The notes beneath the pieces are model-generated. The model ran no database searches. It was not told the DNA's origin and worked only from the letters and a program-made list of their open reading frames with translations. The position numbers were made by a program, and so were the translations under genes. A stretch of DNA of 64,000 nucleotides from positions 1 through 64,000 of the forward strand of contig JAHDBA010000007.1 of the NCBI GenBank assembly GCA_020630615.1, written 5' to 3'. This document shows positions 1 to 7,543 of this stretch, piece after piece. The stretch is from Myxococcota bacterium (GTDB lineage: Bacteria > Myxococcota > UBA727 > JAHDBA01). The first letter of the stretch is position 1, and each line of letters begins with the position of its first letter.

Positions 1-410
1 TGGGACGCTATCGTGTCGTTCTTCATCACCAAAATGTAGGGCATGATTTTCTGGACGCATGCCATAATACACGCACGTTCGATCAATCCGACCCGTGGGG
101 GTGGCTCACCCGCCACCGCAATGACGAGAGAATCAACGTTCGATGCAATCATTTGCTCCGAGCGATACCCGGCTCCTCGTCGTGATAACACACCTTCTCG
201 TCGCGTGATGATCCACTCTTGATTCACTTCTTCCACATAATCACCAACACAGTATTGATGTTTGTGATCCACGGGTATTCGAAAACGATCGCCACGAATT
301 GATCGAAGAGCAACCTCAACCCCATAATGTGCGCAAACACGAAAGGTCCTTGAGGAGTCCAGAGACCCTTGTGGTTCGATGCGATTTTCTTTTTTGATCG
401 CAGGCTCCAT
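1..410 (-). CDS. rsgA: Ribosome small-subunit-dependent GTPase RsgA, N-terminal part (runs off left edge)
   Basis: The reverse strand encodes about 136 residues from an ATG at 410 and stays open to the window edge. The N-terminal part fits the OB-fold of RsgA. The segment with LSRRGAGYRSEQMIASNVDS matches the family linker (usually SRKxAGxxxxEQVIAANVDT) that leads into the circularly permuted GTPase domain. It continues to PYILVMKND, where the G4 box (N/T-K-x-D) is expected; here Met stands where Asn or Thr is usual, while Lys and Asp remain. RsgA is a late 30S assembly factor that hydrolyses GTP on the small subunit. The G1 and G3 motifs and the zinc finger would lie outside the window. No clear SD precedes the ATG. 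The frame stays open upstream for a short distance without another ATG. Family call from recalled motifs, fairly sure. Confidence 0.75.
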   Translation of the reverse strand, partial: MEPAIKKENRIEPQGSLDSSRTFRVCAHYGVEVALRSIRGDRFRIPVDHKHQYCVGDYVEEVNQEWIITRREGVLSRRGAGYRSEQMIASNVDSLVIAVAGEPPPRVGLIERACIMACVQKIMPYILVMKNDTIAS

Positions 411-659
411 CGGCGTCAAGGACGCACTTGCATTTCGTGTATTCGTCGAGAGATTTCTACCTACACTTCTTCTGTCAAGTCCAAAAGTATGGTTTCGAGT
501 GTTTTTTTTTCACGCAAGAACTCGGCAAAAGTGCATTTTTCTGGGCTTTCGTGCGTTTTTTCTCAAACAATGATTGACGCATTAGAAAAAAACGAGGAAA
601 ACGCTCAAGCGGCTTTTGGTCGCACTCTTGTGGCATTCGTCACAGAAACCTACTCGGAT

Positions 660-665
660 AAGGAG
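660..665 (+). promoter_or_regulatory. Strong Shine-Dalgarno of the HU-like gene
   Basis: AAGGAG lies 6 nt before the ATG at 672. It decides the start of the HU-like gene against the much longer in-frame open stretch that begins near 369, whose other ATGs have no SD. Confidence 0.75.
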
Positions 666-671
666 AATCCA

Positions 672-944
672 ATGACTAAAGCAGAACTCATCGAGCTCGT
701 ACAAAAGCATAATGACAACCTCACCAAGAAAGCTAGTGGTGAAATCGTTGACTCTATCTTCAGTGCAATTTCAAAAAGCATTAAAAAAGAAGAGCGTTTC
801 GCATATCCAGGTTTCGGAACATTCACAGTACGTAAGCGTAAAGCACGTACAGGTATCAACCCTCAAACTGGCGAAAGCATCAAAATCAAAGCAAGTAAAA
901 CTGTGGGTTTCAAGCCTGCAAAAGCTTTCAAAGAAAGCCTCTAA
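672..944 (+). CDS. HU-family nucleoid DNA-binding protein
   Basis: This 90-residue protein has the full HU/IHF fold length. It begins MTKAELIELV, has the PGFGTF turn in the middle and the arm motif RKARTGINPQTGE with the intercalating proline, followed by a Lys-rich C-terminus. HU dimers bend and package DNA with little sequence preference. The start at 672 follows an AAGGAG SD. A clean terminator sits 40 nt after the stop, so it is probably monocistronic. A second HU/IHF-family gene (45931-46368) has a different tail. Whether this one is closer to HU or IHF cannot be settled by eye. Confidence 0.93.
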   Translation: MTKAELIELVQKHNDNLTKKASGEIVDSIFSAISKSIKKEERFAYPGFGTFTVRKRKARTGINPQTGESIKIKASKTVGFKPAKAFKESL

Positions 945-983
945 GCTTTAATCTCCGTACCCAATACCGGTATGGAATACGTG

Positions 984-1007
984 CCAGCCTTCGGGCTGGT
1001 TTTTTTT
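984..1007 (+). terminator. Rho-independent terminator after the HU-like gene
   Basis: A 6-bp GC-rich stem CCAGCC/GGCTGG closed by a TTCG tetraloop is followed directly by eight T residues. This is a textbook intrinsic terminator in the plus direction. Confidence 0.93.
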
Positions 1008-1043
1008 GTCGTATCAACGCACTTTCTTTAAGGTGACACGCAG

Positions 1044-1057
1044 GGTCAAGGTTGACC
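1044..1057. promoter_or_regulatory. Inverted repeat, candidate operator upstream of the EF-hand pair
   Basis: GGTCAA-GG-TTGACC is a perfect 6+6 bp inverted repeat in the 221-bp gap between the HU terminator and the gene at 1166. Its right half also reads as a TTGACC -35-like hexamer, but no convincing -10 follows at normal spacing. Candidate only. Confidence 0.3.
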
Positions 1058-1165
1058 TTAAAAGAAGGGTGTGATGTTTACCCACAGACTTTTTCCCTAT
1101 GTTTTAGTGTGATTCACTCTTTGGGATCGTTTGAGTTCAAGGTTTTAATCTTGCTAAGCTTGAGT

Positions 1166-2077
1166 ATGATTAACATCAACAAACATGTCTCCAATATTGT
1201 TAATGCCAACACAATTACTGATGCTCAGGTTCAGAGCGAAGGGCGAGTACAAAATTTTAGTGAAAGTGAACTCGCTGAATTTAAAGTGCTTGCACAAAAA
1301 ATCGACAGTGGTGATTTTGACGATCTCGACCTCGAAGACTTCCTAAACGCGATCGAAAAGGCCTATTCTGGCGAACACGCTGAGGCCTACACGCAAAGTG
1401 GGCTGCACTCGAAAGAACGTGAGGAGCTGAATGAAGTAATTCGACTCTTACGCGATGTGAAGTCCAAAATACAACACTACGAAGAAAAGGATGTTCTTGG
1501 CAACGGCGAAAGCTTAAGCTTTGACCATGCAAAAACTCGACTCCAAGAACTTATTCAAAGTACAAGAGCACTCAAACGTTCGCCGTCGTATGATCCGAAC
1601 GTCAACAAAGATGTCTTAATTGAGACCGATAAACCTCTTTACTTTCAACGTGCAAAGCTCAGCGTCGGTTCTGATGAAGACTTTCAGGCACAGTTTGAGA
1701 CCTTGGTCGCATCGTGGTTTGTTGAACGCTTTGATATTGACGGAGTGAAAGGCCTCAACAAAGCAGAGTCTGAGGCATTGGTTGAATCGCTACGCCTTTT
1801 ACCAAGCGACTCGGAAGTCTTTACGTCAAGCATGCAAGTCACCTATGAAGGTGATAAAACTGTTGCGCAGGTCCGAGTCGGCAATGACGGAAGTTACAGT
1901 GGTATCATCAAAAATAAAGAGAAAGACTACGCACTCGGGATCGGCCAGAACGCTGTCGGTGGTGCTCAAGTCAAGGTCACAAGTGAGACGATTGACTTTC
2001 AATACGAAGAACTCAACCAAGGCGGCTCGGATGCAGCGGATGAAGCGAACCCTCTCGATGACTTTTTTGATTTTTAA
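1166..2077 (+). CDS. Unknown protein with degenerate EF-hand-like loop, short relative of its downstream neighbour
   Basis: This 303-residue protein has no signal peptide or membrane segment and I do not recognise its family. The first 160 residues look helical and charged. Residues about 165-280 resemble residues about 58-170 of the next gene: an FDID-type loop (Asp190 to Glu201, with KGLNKAE) followed by a helix (ALVESLR) and then beta-rich sequence. In canonical EF-hand numbering only positions 1, 3 and 12 keep acidic residues, so calcium binding is doubtful. The C-terminus is acidic and ends DDFFDF. The ATG at 1166 was chosen over an in-frame TTG at 1052; neither has a good SD. The next gene starts 11 nt after the stop, so the two are probably co-transcribed. 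Confidence 0.7.
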   Translation: MININKHVSNIVNANTITDAQVQSEGRVQNFSESELAEFKVLAQKIDSGDFDDLDLEDFLNAIEKAYSGEHAEAYTQSGLHSKEREELNEVIRLLRDVKSKIQHYEEKDVLGNGESLSFDHAKTRLQELIQSTRALKRSPSYDPNVNKDVLIETDKPLYFQRAKLSVGSDEDFQAQFETLVASWFVERFDIDGVKGLNKAESEALVESLRLLPSDSEVFTSSMQVTYEGDKTVAQVRVGNDGSYSGIIKNKEKDYALGIGQNAVGGAQVKVTSETIDFQYEELNQGGSDAADEANPLDDFFDF

Positions 2078-2088
2078 ATTATGAGCTA

Positions 2089-4869
2089 ATGATGGAGCCC
2101 CTTAAAGGTGTACGCGCACACTTCATCGCGAAGAACGCTCCAGAGAGCAACAAGGACTCGACATCCGTCGCTCTAGAGCACAATCCTAACGAGGATGGAC
2201 TTCGTCTCAATGAAAACTTTCCTCTAATTTACGAAGAGATTATTGCTCGTGCGGAACTGCGCCCAACACGCGATACAGGCTCTCTTCGCATGGGTATGGG
2301 TTCTCGTATACACCCAGAATTTGCAGCAGCTTTTGATATCGATGACGATGGAGAGCTTGGAAAAACCGAGGCTAAAGTTCTTTTAGAGACCTTACGCGCA
2401 TTCAATGTCAATTCCGAGCATACCACACACTATGAATATGAATTTGAAAGTGGAACCCTTTCAATTGATATTGACGCCAACAACAATATTTTGAGCCGTC
2501 AAGGGGACATCGGAATTCGCCAGGGGAACGCTGCGGCGCGTTTGTCTGTCAACGGAGATGGCAGCACAGCAATAGGCGCACAGGTCTCGACAAAGACCGG
2601 TCAGGCAGAAGTTAAGCTTGCGACTGCACCCAACTCTTCAGCAACAGTCGCGTATTCTCTTCAACACACATCGCAGCATTCGAGCTCGACGGTGACCGGC
2701 CGTCATTCTGAAGATGAGCATGAGTTATCTGTACGTGCCGGCGTCAATACGAAGGGCGTAGAGGTGGCATCTACTGTGAGGCATCGTCAAGGCGCAAGCC
2801 ACTCACAAATTTCAGGTTCCCTTGAAGTTGATGTTGTGCAAAACGATATTCACGGCACCGCAAGTGCAAGAATGGCGACTGCTTCCGAGAAGGGTCGACA
2901 GGTCACGACATTCTATTCAGAGTCGAGTCTAAAGATTCAACGTCGTCCTACCACTACCCATACATTGAAAACGAATGCTGCAAGTGCTCACAATCGTTTG
3001 GGTTCGTACAGGGAGGTCGGTCTCAAATATAGCGCGAAGGGTCGAACAAAGGCTTTCGGTTGGACGGCATCTCTAGCCGCAAAACTTGAGAAACAAGAGG
3101 GTAAGCTCGACCTGCAGCATTTTTCAGAGCTCCTCATGGACGATCCGACATTCCAAAAAGCATTTGAAGCGGGCCTACCCGATGGTGTCTCTTTTTCACT
3201 CGATGCTTTGGGCCAAATTAAGTTTGGCGACAAGGGTCCACTCTTGCAGGTTGGAAAGGTCGAGTTCCCCTTACGAGAGGTATGGGGCGGACTTTCAATT
3301 GCATCTGGCGCCACTTCGTGGAACGCCGGCGTTGAGGTTGGCCTCACACAAGTAGTGAATATGCGCGCATCGGTCGAGAGTGCCCATCGAGGACGCGAGG
3401 GCGACTTTGATGCAAAGCTTTTCCAAGCCAATCTTCAGAAAGGAATGGTCTCGCTCGGCTTTACCTTGAACCTTGGCGGTCTCAATAAAAAGGCCAAGGA
3501 TGCTCTTCGCGACGTAATGGACATGGCGCCGGATGCACAACTTGAGATTCACGAGATCCGTATTGGTCGTGTACTCGGCGATGAATCCACCCTTGGTTTC
3601 GGCGACGCGCTGAAAGAGATTCGCCAGATTCATGGGACACCCAAGGTCTACCTGGAAACAGTGCAGGCAAAAGATATCGATGCGATGACTATCGATGAAC
3701 TTATTACCACGGCACGAATCGCCTTTTACTATGAGTTGCATGGTGTTGATCACCCACCCGAAGACTCTGCGCTTTCGAATCGGGTGCGATCTTTGATCGA
3801 AAATCGAGCAGACGAAGTTCATGATAGAGATGTGAAAAAATGGATCCAAGGTGCAAATGCAGAACTGAGTCTCCATAATATTGAATGGACATACGAGCTC
3901 TTTCAAGAGCATGTTTCAAGGCTGAGTCATGATTCAATTGAGGAACCCGAATTCTGGTCAAACCTAAAAGGGCAGGGTCGACGTAACCTTGAAATGATTG
4001 CGAGCTATGCCGCTTCACGCACCTGGGATGCTCAGGCGCTTGAGAGTGCCAAGAACCTCCATGCGAGTCTGGGCATGGATGGCGACCCGTTGTCTTCGAC
4101 CCTTCGAATGCAGAATGCGCTCGACCAAGACCCCAAGTGGCTTCAAACATCGGCAGGTGAAGACTTCATCGATACTGTTGTTCGACCTTCTCTCGAACGT
4201 GCGAATTCACGTCAAGAGGTTGATCTCGCCATACAACTCTTCTCTACGATGGAAATGAAACCCGGAGACATTGAAAGTATTGGTAAAGCACTTGGGAAAT
4301 TCATATTGAACGATGCGCACCTTTTCAAAAGTGACATCGAAGTGAACTACAGTCCAATAGCGCTCTTGATCCCTAAAAAGATGTACAACGCTCTGGCGCT
4401 TTTTCTTCACAACGAGGGTGTCTCTTGGCGTGACATCGATGCAAATCTCAACACACCACAGTCGGCACTCATCGCCGAATACGATACGCAGCGTTTTACG
4501 ACGGATGAAAGTCAATCCATGCTGATAGAGGCCAAAGAACGACTCGCGAAGCTACTTGAGAACACTCCAAAGAGTGATGCAGATGAGTTTTCGAAGGTCG
4601 ACAAAGAGATCTTCTTAACACGGCTTCTCTACGACCCGGATTTTTCAAAGCAGGCTTTTTACATCACTGACAAAAACGCTGGGTATCGCGTGAAACGGTT
4701 TGCACAAAGACTTGAAGTCTTGTTTGAAGGTTCTCACAATCCTGAAGGGCGAGAGAAGATTGAAGCAATTTTCAAGGCACACCCAATACTCTCTAACCAG
4801 GCGGCGTACGGGTATGAAGACCTCTTCAACTATGTACAAGAACTACGAAACAAGGCTCTAAAAGATTAA
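2089..4869 (+). CDS. Large unknown protein with canonical EF-hand loop and long beta-rich region
   Basis: This is a 926-residue protein of unknown family. An EF-hand loop at residues 83-94 (DIDDDGELGKTE) has acidic residues at positions 1, 3, 5 and 12 and Gly at 6, flanked by helices, so calcium binding is likely. Residues about 110-460 are Ser/Thr/Gly-rich with alternating polar and apolar residues, as in beta-barrel or beta-helix proteins. The last about 450 residues look helical. No Sec or Tat signal or lipobox is visible, so location is unknown; a beta-rich protein without a signal could leave by a non-Sec route. The N-terminal EF-hand module is shared with the upstream gene. Start is one of two adjacent ATGs (2089 or 2092) with a weak GAG SD. 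Confidence 0.8.
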   Translation: MMEPLKGVRAHFIAKNAPESNKDSTSVALEHNPNEDGLRLNENFPLIYEEIIARAELRPTRDTGSLRMGMGSRIHPEFAAAFDIDDDGELGKTEAKVLLETLRAFNVNSEHTTHYEYEFESGTLSIDIDANNNILSRQGDIGIRQGNAAARLSVNGDGSTAIGAQVSTKTGQAEVKLATAPNSSATVAYSLQHTSQHSSSTVTGRHSEDEHELSVRAGVNTKGVEVASTVRHRQGASHSQISGSLEVDVVQNDIHGTASARMATASEKGRQVTTFYSESSLKIQRRPTTTHTLKTNAASAHNRLGSYREVGLKYSAKGRTKAFGWTASLAAKLEKQEGKLDLQHFSELLMDDPTFQKAFEAGLPDGVSFSLDALGQIKFGDKGPLLQVGKVEFPLREVWGGLSIASGATSWNAGVEVGLTQVVNMRASVESAHRGREGDFDAKLFQANLQKGMVSLGFTLNLGGLNKKAKDALRDVMDMAPDAQLEIHEIRIGRVLGDESTLGFGDALKEIRQIHGTPKVYLETVQAKDIDAMTIDELITTARIAFYYELHGVDHPPEDSALSNRVRSLIENRADEVHDRDVKKWIQGANAELSLHNIEWTYELFQEHVSRLSHDSIEEPEFWSNLKGQGRRNLEMIASYAASRTWDAQALESAKNLHASLGMDGDPLSSTLRMQNALDQDPKWLQTSAGEDFIDTVVRPSLERANSRQEVDLAIQLFSTMEMKPGDIESIGKALGKFILNDAHLFKSDIEVNYSPIALLIPKKMYNALALFLHNEGVSWRDIDANLNTPQSALIAEYDTQRFTTDESQSMLIEAKERLAKLLENTPKSDADEFSKVDKEIFLTRLLYDPDFSKQAFYITDKNAGYRVKRFAQRLEVLFEGSHNPEGREKIEAIFKAHPILSNQAAYGYEDLFNYVQELRNKALKD

Positions 4870-4897
4870 CCGAGTCGGTCAAGTCTTTGAAAAAGCG

Positions 4898-4922
4898 AAA
4901 CGAGGCACCCTTTGCTCGTTTT
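4898..4922. terminator. Bidirectional terminator between convergent genes
   Basis: AAACGAG(G)CA pairs with TGCTCGTTT around a short loop, with one bulged G. The A/T ends on both sides can give U-runs in either direction. It lies between two convergent genes and overlaps the stop codon of the minus-strand gene. Confidence 0.65.
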
Positions 4923-5634
4923 AGCGCGTCATCCAAGGTTTCAAACCACCACCCGCAGGTTCATTCTTTTTCTTGGGCTCGGGCTTTTTACGCTTGAGAC
5001 TCGTCATTTTACGATCCCATTTTCCAGCGTCGTCTTTTCCAAGCATCTCTGCAACCTTCGTTAACGTTCGTTCATGAATCGCGGCCCGCTGGTCATCACT
5101 CAGCGTTCCTTTATAGACACTTTTCGATTTTAAAACACGCGATGGGTCTTCACCTTGTAGTTCGGTGATAAAGGCTTTTGCTTCATCCCCCCCCATATAA
5201 CCCAACGCGTAGATGGCACTGTCGAGAACCCAAAAACTTTGGTCATTGGTCACAAAGGTGTTTTGCAATCGAAAAATGACATGTGGCGTAGCAGGTGCCG
5301 CACTTCGACCAAAGGCAGCCAATGCTTTTGTGAAGTGCACGAAAGCAGCGTCAGTCGGAGCTCCGCCAGCCAAGTGCGCAAGCACGGGTATAAGATCATC
5401 CGGGAGCTTGCCCTCCCTCGCCTGCTGGCGCAACGCCAAGGCCGGTAACGCCACCTTCTCGGGAGCATCGTTGAGGAGCTCCTTGATCACGTAAAGGTTC
5501 ACCTTAAAATCAGCGTTAATGCAACGTTCGAGAAGATCTTCTCCTTGACCTTCACTTTTTCCAGCCGCTTGGGCTGAACCGGTATTGGTTTCACTGGTCG
5601 TTGGTTTCGCAGCTGCTTCAGCACTCAATGTCAT
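4921..5634 (-). CDS. HEAT/helical-repeat-like protein, unknown role
   Basis: This 237-residue protein has a low-complexity Ala/Thr/Ser-rich N-terminus, then helical pairs such as KVNLYVIKELLND, VIFRLQNTF and SAIYALGYMG that resemble HEAT-type repeats, and a Lys/Pro-rich basic tail ending in GGLKPWMTR. There is no signal peptide, so it is probably cytoplasmic, and the tail could bind nucleic acid. I recognise no enzyme motif. ATG at 5634 was chosen over an in-frame TTG at 5655; a GGGG stretch lies about 7 nt upstream. It is separated from recJ by 183 nt and is probably transcribed on its own. Confidence 0.7.
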   Translation of the reverse strand: MTLSAEAAAKPTTSETNTGSAQAAGKSEGQGEDLLERCINADFKVNLYVIKELLNDAPEKVALPALALRQQAREGKLPDDLIPVLAHLAGGAPTDAAFVHFTKALAAFGRSAAPATPHVIFRLQNTFVTNDQSFWVLDSAIYALGYMGGDEAKAFITELQGEDPSRVLKSKSVYKGTLSDDQRAAIHERTLTKVAEMLGKDDAGKWDRKMTSLKRKKPEPKKKNEPAGGGLKPWMTR

Positions 5635-5817
5635 CGAACTACCCCGATCGTACAAATACCTTTCGACACTACCAAAATTGTCCCAAGGAAAGACAAATCA
5701 AAAGCCCAAAAAAGCACATGTCAGCGCGAGTGCCCCATGAAGTGATATCATCAAAGAAGCAAAACCAACTCTGAAAGTTCAAATTGAGAGCTTTGTTCGC
5801 GGCTTCCAATAGCGCGC

Positions 5818-7524
5818 TCATTGACTTCGGCGAAAATCCTTAACAACAAGCTGAGGCGTCTCTCGCCCTTGCCATCGGTTAAGCCCGAGTGTGCCAAGCA
5901 TATCGATCGTACCTGAGAACTCACGCTCTCGCTCTTCGGCGCCAAACATAATCACCTCAAAGTTTTGCGAACCCATCAGAGAGGCTTTGAGATGACCACC
6001 TCGCAGTAACTTCACAGAGCGTGTTTCTGCTCCTCGAATGACCCATGTCGGCTCTGGGTTTCCCCTGCCGTAAGGTGCTGCTTGATTCAGTACCGATACA
6101 AGGTCGCTTTTCAAGCTTGCCAGTTTGAGCTCTCCATCAAAATAATAGTCTTTTCGCGGCTCTATTTTGCGAAGCTTCAAAACTTCGTGATGCATGGACT
6201 CACGGAATGCATTCAACTTCCCAACCTCAATTTGAATCCCCGCCGCGTGCGCGTGACCGCCGAAGCCCAAAAGGTGTTCGCTTGAAGCTCGAATTGCCTG
6301 ATAGAGGTCAACCCCTGGCACACTTCGCCCCGAACCTCGACCGCCAGCGCCAATTACGAGCACAGGGAGCGCATAGCGCTCTGCCAAACGACTCGCAACA
6401 ATACCGACAACGCCCGGGTGCCAATCCGGTGAATATAAAACATGACATGCTCTCGATGCGGCATCAAGGTCTGCATCGATCATCTCACATGCCTCAAGGA
6501 CGGTTGCGTGCTCAATCTCACGCCTCGAGTTATTCATTTTGTCGAGACGCATGGCCATTTGCATCGCCGTTTTACGATGGGGTGTCTTCAAGAGTGCGAC
6601 CGCATCGTCGGCCAACCCTAAACGACCTGCCGCATTGATTCGAGGCCCCAGCTGAAAACCCAAATGCCCTGAACGTAAACGTGATTGTTCAACCTTCGCC
6701 ACGTCCAAAAGAGCATTCAGACCCAAGCGGCCTCCTGCCCGAATTGCATCCAAGCCTCGAGCAACAAAGACGCGGTTATCGTGGGTGAGTGGCATGACGT
6801 CCGCGACTGTTCCAAGTGCAACCACATCGAGCATTGCCCGAAGGTCGGGCTCCGGGTTTGAATGCGTTGAAAATGCCCCCTGAACACGCATCGCCCGTCG
6901 AAGAGATGCACAAAGATAAAAAGTCAAACCCACTGCACATAAATGATGGGCACCTGAAGGGCAATCCGGTCGGTGCGGATTCACAACAGCATCGGCACGC
7001 GGCAGTTTAGCGGGCACCTGATGATGATCGATGACAACCACCTTCAGCCCTTTCGATTTTGCGTAGGCAATGGATTCATCGTCGGTGATACCACAATCAA
7101 CAGTGACAAGAAGTTTTGCCCCCTGCTCGGCCAAACGATCGACGCCTGCATGACTTAGCCCATAGCCCTCGCGAAGCCGATCCGGAATGGTATAGACAAC
7201 ACGCGAGCCAAGCATGTGAAGCATATCGCTTAAAAGCGTCGTCGAGGTCACACCGTCAACGTCGTAGTCGCCAAAGATTCCGATTGTCCGTTCACGCTTG
7301 AGCGCATCGATCAAGAGTTCAACCGCAACTTCCATATCAATGAAACGATCGGGGTCTCCGAGTTGACCGAGGCTTGGATTCAGAAAGCCTCCCGCGCCTT
7401 CTGGCGAAATATCGCGATTTGAAAGTACCTGCCGCAAGAGCGCGTTTTCAACCCCTTCATAATCATCCGGGTGGTACGCCGCATTGCTTCGTCTATCGAT
7501 CCATCGGTGTTCAAGGTCTTGCAC
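5818..7524 (-). CDS. recJ: Single-stranded-DNA-specific 5'-3' exonuclease RecJ
   Basis: A full-length 568-residue RecJ. DHH-superfamily motifs are in order: DYDVDG (86-91), TVDCGIT (about 141-147) and DHH (166-168), with the DHHA1-side motifs GSGRSVPGVDL and FGGHAHAAG later. These carry the Mn/Mg-binding residues of the 5'-3' ssDNA exonuclease that acts in recombination, base excision and mismatch repair. The GTG start is well supported by AAGGAG 5 nt upstream. It lies 19 nt after mutS, so mutS and recJ are probably one operon and could act together in the excision step of mismatch repair (inference). Confidence 0.96.
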   Translation of the reverse strand: MQDLEHRWIDRRSNAAYHPDDYEGVENALLRQVLSNRDISPEGAGGFLNPSLGQLGDPDRFIDMEVAVELLIDALKRERTIGIFGDYDVDGVTSTTLLSDMLHMLGSRVVYTIPDRLREGYGLSHAGVDRLAEQGAKLLVTVDCGITDDESIAYAKSKGLKVVVIDHHQVPAKLPRADAVVNPHRPDCPSGAHHLCAVGLTFYLCASLRRAMRVQGAFSTHSNPEPDLRAMLDVVALGTVADVMPLTHDNRVFVARGLDAIRAGGRLGLNALLDVAKVEQSRLRSGHLGFQLGPRINAAGRLGLADDAVALLKTPHRKTAMQMAMRLDKMNNSRREIEHATVLEACEMIDADLDAASRACHVLYSPDWHPGVVGIVASRLAERYALPVLVIGAGGRGSGRSVPGVDLYQAIRASSEHLLGFGGHAHAAGIQIEVGKLNAFRESMHHEVLKLRKIEPRKDYYFDGELKLASLKSDLVSVLNQAAPYGRGNPEPTWVIRGAETRSVKLLRGGHLKASLMGSQNFEVIMFGAEEREREFSGTIDMLGTLGLNRWQGRETPQLVVKDFRRSQ

Positions 7525-7543
7525 GCAAACTCCTTAAACGCGA

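Noticed and set aside
369-671. Long N-terminal extension of the HU-like protein (open frame from about 369, ATG at 570)
   Set aside because: The extension overlaps the rsgA start, has no SD, and family length plus the AAGGAG at 660-665 fix the start at 672.
3295-3912. 205-residue open frame on the minus strand
   Set aside because: It lies fully inside the 926-residue EF-hand protein gene, in an antisense frame, with no SD or recognisable features; a shadow frame.
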